NCBI GenBank assembly: GCA_001724265.1
Contig: MEDY01000002.1
Coordinates: 185,648 to 249,647, forward strand
Length of the DNA: 64,000 nt
DNA from: Rhizaria sp. SCN 62-66
Taxonomy: Eukaryota > Rhizaria, unplaced
Direction: 5' to 3'
In this document: piece by piece, positions 35,001 to 44,100 of the stretch
How positions within the stretch are numbered: position 1 is the stretch's first letter
Layout of the letters: every line of letters starts with the position of its first letter
Program-made: the position numbers and the translations under genes
The notes under the pieces: generated by a model
What the model saw: the letters and a program-made list of their open reading frames with translations, nothing else
What the model was told of the DNA's origin: nothing
Databases searched by the model: none

Positions 35001-35350
35001 ACCGTCTCGTGCTCATTCGCAGCTCGATTGACCAGGCCGTGCGCGAGGAGACCCGCGGCACTGCGGTCACCGCGGGCGCGCTGTCCATCACGGACACGTC
35101 CAATTCGTGCTCCAACGGCGTCAAGGATGGCACCGAGACCGGGCTCGACTGTGGCGGCTCGTCGTGCAGTCAGTGCGCGATTGGTCTCGCGTGCTCCGCC
35201 AGCAGTGACTGTCTGTCCTCTGCGTGTGACTCCACAGCCGGCGTGTGCGTGCTGCATTCGAGCCAGACCAGCGCGGCTGTGAACGCGGCCTCTGCCGGGT
35301 TTGCGGCTCTGATTACGCTGGTGGCCGCTGTTGCAATGCTTGCGTTCTGA
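29044..35350 (+). CDS. Giant repeat surface protein, signal peptide and GPI-like tail
   Basis: Exons 29044-29106 and 29264-35350 give 2,049 residues ending in TGA. Exon 1 is a signal peptide by itself (MGFRAFYLALCCVFLYAAS). About eleven tandem modules of 160-185 residues follow (residues about 22-1740). Each is beta-rich and Ser/Thr-rich, with a front strand like LVLTIKPLPL or LTVTITTLAFPL, a FxVELP-type strand, an early Cys and a later LxCxxxxxP strand ending in Pro/Ala. A C-terminal Cys-rich motif (CSNGVKDGTETGLDCGG..., 12 Cys, residues about 1969-2015) matches a repeat known from extracellular proteins of diverse protists and bacteria. The final 17-20 residues are hydrophobic after a small-residue stretch, typical of a GPI signal or a short membrane anchor. 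Many N-x-S/T sites fit a secreted protein. The adhesion or coat role is inferred; the repeats match no family I can name. Confidence 0.8.
29107..29263 (+). other. Intron of the giant surface protein gene (157 bases)
   Basis: Donor GTACGTAT, T/C-rich interior, acceptor ATTGTGTAG, phase 0. Removal fuses the signal-peptide exon to the 6.1 kb second exon exactly at the cleavage region (AAS-TV-LADD). Confidence 0.85.
35107..35262 (+). other. Cys-rich motif-coding segment of the surface protein
   Basis: Encodes the CxNGxxDGxETGxDCGG pattern followed by paired CxxC/CxxxxDC units, just before the hydrophobic C terminus. The Cys spacing implies a disulfide-rich extracellular knot. Confidence 0.7.
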
Positions 35351-35800
35351 GCCGGGTAATGATTCTGACACGTCCTGCGAGCGCATACGACCGATGCCGG
35401 CCTGAGTTGGCTGTTGTGTGCGACAGCAATTAGAATGTCACGTTTCATTCACCCTATGAATCAATATCTGTCATGTTGGTATATTTACTTCATTTCTGTT
35501 TTATTTTGTGCTAAACTCAAAGAAATGCACCGTGTCCATCGTGACACATGCGTTTGTGACTTCTGTGTGTCTGTCTCTCCGTCTGGAAAACATGATTTCT
35601 CTTCGTTTTTGTAGCTATATGTATTAGTACGTATTAGTAGTTGTATGAATTGAGTACTGTCTTGTGTTTGATGTTTTCTGCTTTAGTTACTGTTAAAACT
35701 GTTAAAATACCATGTTCAGTGCTGACTTGCTGCGTGAAGAGGCTCTTACAGGCTGGACGCGCGCGGTTAGAATTTAGACATTCTATTGTTTCGAAAATTG

Positions 35801-35807
35801 TATATAT
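35801..35807 (+). promoter_or_regulatory. TATA box upstream of an unresolved small locus
   Basis: TATATAT 128 bases before ATG 35929, matching the TATA-to-start spacing of confirmed genes. Confidence 0.4.
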
Positions 35808-35928
35808 CACGCCCCACAAAGGCATCCATACATAATAATCTCTCCCATCCGAGCCACCTCATTGTGTCACTTTCTGAGTATCGTGTTAGTGTTTTTGAGT
35901 GCCACCCTCTTGTTGTGCGACGAGCGCG

Positions 35929-36033
35929 ATGAAGCTGATACCTTGCCAAGAGAAAACTTTGCTGCTGTCACTCAAAACCAAGGGGTACAGATGTGATGCG
36001 ATGCGTCTGGTCAGCTCGAGTCCCGTGTATTAA
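35929..36033 (+). CDS. Candidate first exon or short ORF of an unresolved small gene
   Basis: ATG with G at -3 opens a 34-codon frame (MKLIPCQEKTLLLSLKTKGY...) ending in TAA. It lies 128 bases after a TATA box. A possible donor GTACAG occurs inside it, and downstream plus-strand stretches near 36177-36265 and 36464-36600 read like coding sequence, so this may be the first exon of a spliced gene. No family is recognised and the splice pattern could not be settled. Confidence 0.25.
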   Translation: MKLIPCQEKTLLLSLKTKGYRCDAMRLVSSSPVY

Positions 36034-36920
36034 TCGATATCCTCACTGACGCGCCAGCAGTGACCGCCATCATAGTGTCAAACTCGCTGCAACACAGCCT
36101 AATTCTTGGCGAGCACTGGCTCACGTGCGAAGCTTGTTAGAGATCTATCTTGGCTTGCACAAGCTTATTTGCTTAGTGCGCAGGCTCCACAGCGTCCACG
36201 CTCGCAGCAGTGATGACCAAGACCAGGAAGCTGCAGAATAAGTGCAAATGTGGGTTGATCTTGAAGTGACCGTGACAGCATATACCAGTGCAAACAAAAG
36301 TGCATGGCGCCCACGCTGAAACAATGTCGGGTACGTGTAGCGCATGTTTACAGTCATTGCTACGTTGCGCGTCCAGACAGCGCATGCGTGGTGTGCGTCG
36401 TGGCTTCGTGTAGACAACGTGTCCACCCGCGCAGCAGCGTGAGCGGTGTGTGTGTGAAGTCAGTCGCCGGTGATGTACAGCCGCGCCAGCAGTAGCAGCA
36501 CCAAGGCCGTGCGGACGCCCTGCGCCTCGGCCGCCGCGGCGTCGATCAAACGCGACGTGCTCCGTCACATGGATCTCGAGAATCGTGGGTAGTCGTGCTG
36601 AGAGTTGATTGATGACCGTCCGTGAACACTGCGCGTCGCGCCAGCAAGCATACGACACATTCTTTGCGTGGTGTTACTAATAGTTTGTTGTTGCTACCAT
36701 AAGTTTGTTGAAGATAAAATATGCAGCAGTGGCTTAATAAATACACGGTGGACATTTTCTGAAGCCCATGACGAAAATACTTACATAATCGAGTGTGGTC
36801 ATGTCTTATTGGCAAGCTACCGGACTTGTCTTGGCTCTCAGAACGGATCAACTAAGGATCAAATTACGACTCGACCTGAATCGTCAATCTCGAATCTTAA
36901 GAGCTGTATTTAAACCACTG

Positions 36921-36926
36921 TATATT
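36921..36926 (+). promoter_or_regulatory. TATA-like element of the ULP1-type protease gene
   Basis: TATATT 145 bases before the ATG at 37066. A TATTTAAA lies 16 bases further upstream and is an alternative. Confidence 0.35.
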
Positions 36927-37065
36927 TTCCATTTGTTCTTTTTTTCTTTTTCTGTAATCTTGTATATGCCGCTCTCCTCACATCATCTCCTAAACGCGAT
37001 TCCCACTGATCTCTTTCGTCGCAGATCCTTCGCTCGTAGTCCACGCACAAGACGCAGTCCCGTCA

Positions 37066-40000
37066 ATGCTGCCGATGTCGTCGCGTCTAACGATGGATGA
37101 TGGTGGTGGCTTTACCACCCCGGCACATCAGCCACGCTACTCTCGCTTAGCCGCCGTTACAGCGACTCCCATGACAGATGACCATGACTCCGCGCTCCAC
37201 GCTAGTCAAGTCCCTCTTCACGAGCCTCAGGCACAGTCGTCGTACTCCACTGTCATGCGCGCGCCTTTCTCGCCGGCGTTGCCCACGACTGCGTCTGCGA
37301 CTCCGGTGCGTAGTGTGGGTGGGTTTAGCGGCTTCGGCTCGCCGCGCCAGGCCCCCGCGCCTACCGGTCGGGCTCCGCTTACCGTTGTCTCGACCGCGAC
37401 GCCTTTCCGCTCACACGCGACGGATACATCTTTCCCCGCTGCGTCTCCTGCTCACAGTGTCTACACAGTCCTTTCAACCCCGTACTTGCCTCCAAACGGC
37501 AGCTACAACAACTACAGCGCACACCGTGCGACCAGTGCGTTAGCCTCCGCTGTACATACAAGCAGTGCGTTTGCCGCCACACCGGCGGCGCGGGCTCCAG
37601 CACCTGCAGTGTTGCAGCCATATCTCCCTTAGCAGTCCTCCGCCGCCGCCTACACAGCTGCCTCCGCTGCCTCTGCTTCTCCATGGACCAAGTCCAGCAT
37701 CAAATCCGAGGCGCCTGCGACTGCTGCGGCTGCTGCTACTGCCACGGCTGCCGTGGCTGTGACAACGCGCGACGCGCACCGTGCCGCGCGCGCCGACGCA
37801 GAGCTGGCAGCGATGCACGCCGACAAGGCGCGGCAAGTACAACAAGCTCTTGCACTGCAATCGCGCTCGCCGTCGCACACCAAGCGCAAGGGCGGTGCGA
37901 GAGCGATGGGTGACAGCGCCCACAATCACGACAAGATCGGCAACGATAACGATGACGATGACGATGACAATGGTGAGAATGACACGAGTGATAGTGACAA
38001 CGATAATGACATTGCGGCTCATGGGTACGGACTCGTGCCAGTTAACAATAGCAATCCCATCAACGACTGCGACATCGACGCTGAGAGTAATCTCAGCGCT
38101 AACTCTACTGCGCACAGCGAGGCAGTGAACAAGAGTCTCTTGGCTGCTCTGGGTGACTCTGGCGCCAACGCTCGTTTTACCAACACCATGACCCGCGTCT
38201 GCCCGAACTCTGCTTCATACAGCAACGTCACTAACGGCGGCGTCAGGAGCACTGGCGCGGCTGCCAAGGGGGCGGACTACTACGCAGCTCTCGCAGCGCG
38301 CATTCTCCCCCACATCCAAGCCGAGGCCCTGCGCCTTGCGGCCACCGACGCCGCCGCCGCATTGGCGACCGCAACAGCTCTGGCGCCGCCTCACGTGACC
38401 CGCGCCTGCGCTTTGACCGGGTCGCGCGCGCCCGTTGCAGTTACTCCCGCGGCTGCAGAGGCGCACTATGCCTCCGCGGTGGCGCGCGCCTCCGCTGCTG
38501 CTTCTCCAGCTTCATCGGCGTCAACAGCGTCGTCTAGTGCCGCTTTGACTGGTACTAGCGTATCCGCCTCTGTGGCGGCTGACTGGGACGTGACGCGCGC
38601 TCTCGGTCCCATGCCTCCGCACGCCAACTCGTGCAAGTATATCTCCAACGCGATGGCCGAAGTCACGCCAGCGGACCTCGCGACACTGCGGCCCGGCACG
38701 TGGCTTAACGACGAAGTCATCAACGGCTACCTCGCGCTCGTGCTCGACCGGGCTAAGCGCAGCGCCGGTGACCGCGGTGCCGCGGCCGTTGCCCCGTGGC
38801 AGCGGTCCAAGCCGCCGAGCGCGGCGCGGGTGGCTGCGGAGCCTGCGCTTGTGACTGGCGCCCCCAATGCAGTCACTGCGGCGGCGCCGGGCGCTCTTGC
38901 GCTTGGACGCGCGCGGGCGCAGGCGCGTGCTGATGTTATGGCGCGCGCCAACGCACGCGTTTATGGCGTCACTGACACCGAGAACCGCAGCAATAATAAC
39001 ATCACAAGCAGTAGCGCTGTAGGCATGGCTGACGGTGATGGTGACCGTGAGTACTCACTGCAAGGCCTGATGAGCGCGGTCAATCTCAACGCCCGCGACT
39101 CACACACAAACGCCAAAGGGGAGTGCTTTCTGTCGCAGCAGCCGCCCGGTGGTGGCTATTTGCCAGTGCGCGCCACCAGTCAAACCGCGGCTGCTGTCTC
39201 CAAGACCGCTGCAAACGCTGTGACGAGCAACAGCGTGGCCAGTACGATGTCTGAACTGTTGGCTGGAGTGGGCATGCAATCCCTTGTCCCCACGGTGGCT
39301 GCAGCGCGACTGGGTTTGCCTTTGTTGCTCTCATACTTGCCCCTCACGAGCGTCGCCACAGACAGCGACAACGCTCCCCACAACAGCAATATGGGCGACA
39401 GTGCAAGTTCCAGTTCCAGCGCCAGCGCCAGCGCCACTGCGAGTGCAAATGTGAGTGTGAGCACTGTGTCGCTGTTGGAGACACACCCGCTGCTTCCTGC
39501 GACCGCGCCAGAGCACGTCGCGGGCGCGTTAACTGCTAGTTTGACCGCAACAGCGACTCCTTTGCCGGGGCGGCTTAACATCCACATCTTCCTGTCACAG
39601 TTCTTCGCGATCTTTGCACCGAAGCAGCCCGCAAACGGTGGATATCATCACAACCACACCGATGAGCACCAGTACGACTACCAGCGCGTGCGCCGTTGGT
39701 CCAAGACGGCGCAAGTGCGGATCTGGGGGCTGGACAAGCTCATCTTGCCGTGTCACGTGCACGGCAACCACTGGACTCTGCTCGTGGCTGACTTTCGCCG
39801 CCGCGAGATTCAGTATTATGACTCACTGCAGGGATCGCTACCACGCAGTCACGTTATGGTGCTGCGGCGGTATCTGTGCGACGAAGCACGCGAGTACGAG
39901 CCCGCGCTGCACGCCGCTGCAGAGGCTGCTGCGGCCGAACGCAAAGCCAAGGCGCTTACGCTTAAGGCGAAGGCTGAGAGCGTCTCGACTGCGGCTGCCG

Positions 40001-40410
40001 CTGCGGCTGCGGGTGCCAGCATGGGTGAGGACGGCGATTCAGCTCATTCGCAGCCGCAGCCGCAGTCGGTGGCGAATGTGGGTGGCCGTGAGCCGTGGTA
40101 CCGTGGCGTGATGACTGGCTGGCGTGACGTTGTGATGTCGGACATCCCTCTACAGGCCAACGGGTACGACTGCGGCATCTTCCTTCTTGGTATGGCGGAG
40201 CATGTGGCGCAGGACCGCCCGCTAGGCAAGCACACGCGCATGCGCGTCGTTCGCCGCACTGTGCCGGGCAGTGATCTCAACGGCAGCGGCGAAAACGCGT
40301 CTGTGGTGACGGAAACTGTGAGTAAATTGTGCACTGCGTTCACACAGGAGGATGTGCCCATGATGCGACTTCGTATTGCATTGCAGCTGGAGGCCAACCG
40401 TCTGGCGTGA
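37066..40410 (+). CDS. ULP1/SENP-family SUMO protease with split catalytic domain, one in-frame TAG
   Basis: Cysteine protease of clan CE that matures or removes SUMO-like modifiers. The frame from ATG 37066 to TGA 40408-40410 encodes 1,114 residues if TAG at 37630 (residue 189) is sense. The N terminus is disordered. The C48 domain starts near residue 525: LRPGTWLNDEVINGYL (Trp546), then RRWSKTAQVRIWGLDKLILP, catalytic His902 in HGNHWTLLVADF, Asp919 in YYDSLQG, the oxyanion Gln in DIPLQANGYDCGIF and catalytic Cys1036. All catalytic residues are present. Two low-complexity inserts interrupt the fold: about 290 residues between WLNDEVINGYL and FLSQFFAIF, and about 85 between the Asp strand and the Gln/Cys motif. 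The family is certain; SUMO versus NEDD8 preference is not shown. Confidence 0.92.
37630..37632 (+). other. In-frame TAG read as sense (site 7)
   Basis: Residue 189 of the ULP1-type protease, context Tyr-Leu-Pro-TAG-Gln-Ser-Ser. The next ATG in frame lies well downstream, so a standard-code start would lose the N terminus. Confidence 0.75.
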
Positions 40411-40544
40411 AAGAACTTATTTTTCATCAATATTGCCGAACTATAGTGTTATTTATACTGCTTTATTCGCGGAGACGTTGCCTAGCTGGTGTGGCCAGTG
40501 AGGAGATATGCAACTCTTCGGTCGAGAGTATGTCCAATTTCATG

Positions 40545-40550
40545 AATAAA
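40545..40550 (+). terminator. Poly(A) signal AATAAA of the protease gene
   Basis: GAATAAAACAT repeats the context found after the 7232 gene. Confidence 0.5.
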
Positions 40551-40994
40551 ACATGTTTTATACTAATTCAACTTGTTCAAACATGATGTGGGTGTCAAAA
40601 ATCAAACAGCTGCCAGTGTGTTTGTTAAAAACATGAAATCGAAAGCAGCCAGAGGACTTTGACTGGAGGGCCTTAAACACAGCGAGCCGACAGCGAACCG
40701 CCTTTTCAGTGCCTATTGCGAGCCCTTTGGTCGACAGTCTGAAATGATAACACGTGTTTATGTAGAATGCGATATATACAATCAACTACATCTATTACAC
40801 GAACTAATACTGACGTCTACCTTGCGAACTATGTGCTTTGCGTTCCCTTGCTCAAGCAGTCACTCCAGCCTCGCTCTGGACACTTTCTTCCTCGATAGGC
40901 CAATACTAATCAGGCTCTAGAGATAGATAACGTTTTTATACCGTTAATTTGTGTGTTATATATCTTATTTCTACACAAATTCTTGTATAACAGC

Positions 40995-41000
40995 TATATA
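40995..41000 (+). promoter_or_regulatory. TATA box of the receptor gene
   Basis: TATATA 145 bases before the ATG at 41140. Confidence 0.5.
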
Positions 41001-41139
41001 GAGGCTCTAAAAAGCCCGTCTTCTCCTTGCACGTGATCGACTAACGTCTCGCTCTTTCCGCGGCCTCCCAGTTCCGCCCCGCGCTGCGCGATCGCGCTGT
41101 TTGCACTCCATCGCATCCCGCGTATTTTTTGCGTCAGCC

Positions 41140-44100
41140 ATGACCTCTCCTTTTTGTCTTGGTGAGTCGTCCAACGGCTGTGAACGCCGCGGCGGCCGGC
41201 TGCGCAAGTCGTCGTTTCTCACGGCCCTTACATGCATTGCCGTGACTACAGCATTATTGTTCGCATCTTTTGTCGACGCATCTGACTCAGCCCTTGTGCC
41301 TCACATTAGCTCAGTCTATGCTGCGCCCACTGGCGTTGCATGGGGCGTTAAATGCGGCGGAGACACCGTCTCTGCAGCCGACGCCGCCGCCGTGCTCGCA
41401 AAGTCGACTGCCGACGAGCTGTTCACACAATCTGGTGTTAGCAGCGACGCTTCACTTGCGCACAAGCTCGCCGCGCACATGTTTACTCCCGCAGACGAGG
41501 CCGATGACGCTTCGGTGTGGATCGAGTCAGGCGCTCACTGCGCGGACCCGTTCTCACTCATCAGCGCCTTCGCATACTTTAATATCTCCGCGGCGACCGC
41601 GAGCCCGCTGCTGTTGCGCGCCAACATCACCGACTCGGGATCCCCCGCGCGCGCCACGGTGTTCGCGCGCGAGGAGACCGTTGTCACTTTCTCCTGCTGG
41701 AACAATGCTGTTCCAGACCTCTTTGTCATCACTGAGGACGCCTCACCAAACTTCAACTCAAGCACCAACTCAACCGGCGGCACCAGCGGTGGCAACATCG
41801 GCGGCTTGGGCGGCGGTCTCGGCTTCATCATCGGCGGCCCCTGCAGTCTCCCGCCCTGGTTGCGGCCCGAAGGCACTGTCTGCGACGGCGACGGTGGCGG
41901 CGGTGACGACGGTGGGGGTGATGACGGCGGTACTGACACCGGTGGTGGTGACACTGGCGGTGGCGGCGACACTGGCGGCGGTGGTGACACTGGCGGCGGT
42001 GGTGACACTGGCGGCGGTGGTGACACTGGCGGCGGTGGCGGCACCAACACCACGGACCCCACCGACCCCGTTCAAGTGCCTATTAACTTGGATCTCTTTC
42101 TTCCTGGCTCCGCGACAGCTCTTATCCCGGCGCTCCCCGCCGCAGCCTCAGCCTCCAACTCCGACTCAACACCGCAAACCACCGCAAAGGTCTCGCTGAC
42201 GTGCCGCGGCGGCCGCTGGCACGCGCGCACGCACCTGCGCGAGGCTGCGAGCTCAACCACGCCCACGGTCGCGGGCGCTGCGATGCTCGGTTCGATCGCG
42301 ACGCGTGCTGTTGTGCTTGCACATTGCCCCGCGCAGTGCGGCCCACATCCGCTGGAGCGCGCGCTGCCGCCCCACATGCGGTTGCACTACTCCGCGGACG
42401 TTGTTGTCTCGCATGAGCAGGGCATCTTGCCCCCACCCGCTACTGCGAGCGTGCGGCAGAGCCCGGTCGCCCCCGCTGTGTTCACAGCTGCCAAGGACGC
42501 TGCTGTGAGCTCTCTCCCCGGTATTAGCGCTGACGACCTCCCAGGTGTTGGTGGCGGTCTCATCGACGGTCTGCGCGTCTACAACGACGGCGCGTACGCG
42601 CACCTCGTCTGCCGCAACTCCGCGGCGACGTCGAGCGCGGCGCGGCCCATTGCGACGTACCAGTGCCATGCCTCGGCTACGGGTCCCGGCGAGTGGCACC
42701 TCGTCACGTCTTCGGTCCCCGCGACTGTGCCCACCTCTCTCGGCTCTGAGCCCACCGCTACGGCGCTTCAGGCCCTCACAGAAAAGCTGCCTTCAGGCGC
42801 CACCGACGCTCAGGCGCGCACTGTGCTTGTGATGTGCGCGATGTGTCTCCCGGTTGTGTGTAAGGCTTTCCCGGAGTCTTACACGTCCACCGTCGGTCTG
42901 CTCACCACCTACAGCGTCCTGCCTCTGTACCCCGGCTCACCGGCGCAACACCTGCGGACAGAGGACTACGCGCCCGTCGCCCTGCCGTTCCGCGGCCGCC
43001 GCTACCCCGCCGGCGCAGTCGCCACATTCTCCTGCCCGCTCGGTGGCTTGCCTGTGCCGCAAAGCACGCTATCCGCGCTGCCCGCGGCGATGCAGTTCGA
43101 GTGCCGGCCGCTGCAGGGCGGTGCGTCTCAGGCCCGCGCGTTCGGCGACGCCTGGTGCGGTTATGCCGACATTGACTGCGCGGCATTGAGCAGCGCCGAC
43201 TACGGCAACCCGGAAGCCGCCGACGCCGCGGCCGCCGCGCAGACGGGTTTCCGCCACGGCGCCTGGGTTGCTGTTGCGACGGATCAAACGCTCGGCCGCG
43301 GTGTCGGTCTTCCGCAGTGCGTGCCCACCGAGTGTCTGCACTTGCCGCAGTGGGCGAAGCCGACGACGGCGCGCATCCAGTCCGTGTCCGTGACAGCGTA
43401 CACTGGCGCTGCATCGGGGCTCAAGACGGAGATCATCACCTCGTGTCCGGAGCACTACGTGTCTACGACGCCCGACACGCCTCCTTCGCTCACGTGCGTC
43501 GACGGCGTATGGACCAAGCAAAACACTCAATGCCGCCGCAATGATGTGTGCATTCTGCCCCTGCATCAGGCCGCGCACACACGGCTCACGTACCTGGCGA
43601 ATGCGATTACGGGACTGCCGGGCCCGCAGGTCAATGACGATTTGCACGAGTCGATGCTGGTGCCGTGGCGCGATGCGAACGAGCGTCACTACCCCATTGG
43701 CACGTCGCTGCTGCAGTCCTGCGCCAGCGACGGTGATAACTACAACGTCAACAGCTCGTCTGTGGTTTGGCGCAAGTGCAACACTGGTGCGCTGCGTGTC
43801 GACCCTTCGCGTGCCAGTGAAGTCACCGGTGGTATCCTTCACTACACATCGATGTACGCGACCGGCGACGAGGATCTGGACACACTGCCGCTTTGGAGCA
43901 ACATCACTCTGGCCGCAGGACAGACGTGCACTGAGTCCGTCTGCAGCTCCATTGCCCGTCTCCGTTGGGCCGGCTTTGACCCCGTGAGCCAGCTTGAGTA
44001 CACTCAGGTGTCCGGTACTCATCCTGCAGTCGACAGCACGTTTACACTGCATTGTGTTGAAGAGGGCTACGAGTCCTTTTCGTCTCACACATGCACCCCG

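Larger units (their letters stand above)
35351..37065. other. Spacer with an unresolved GC-rich island
   Basis: AT-rich at both ends; 35920-36660 is GC-rich like coding sequence. Both strands show short open stretches with good third-position GC but no complete gene could be built. See the candidate at 35929 and the related finding. Confidence 0.6.
40411..41139. other. AT-rich intergenic region
   Basis: Holds an AATAAA at 40545-40550 (135 bases after the protease stop) and the TATA box of the receptor gene. A minus-strand open frame (40558-40785) lacks an ATG near its start and has no domain. Confidence 0.6.

Noticed and set aside
36304-36618. Plus-strand frame with a TAG (at 36493) as an eighth read-through case
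   Set aside because: The frame itself is not supported as a gene, so it was not counted as evidence for codon reassignment.
36173-36658. Minus-strand 161-codon open frame
   Set aside because: It begins at a GTG, has no domain and overlaps plus-strand exon-like sequence; kept only as part of the unresolved locus.
40690-40720. U5 snRNA-like loop (CGCCTTTTC)
   Set aside because: The invariant loop GCCUUUUAC is not matched and no flanking stem or Sm site is evident.
40558-40785. Minus-strand open frame with fairly natural protein sequence
   Set aside because: There is no ATG in the first 60 codons, and the TATATA at 40772 lies inside or at its start. No family match; codon use is AT-rich.
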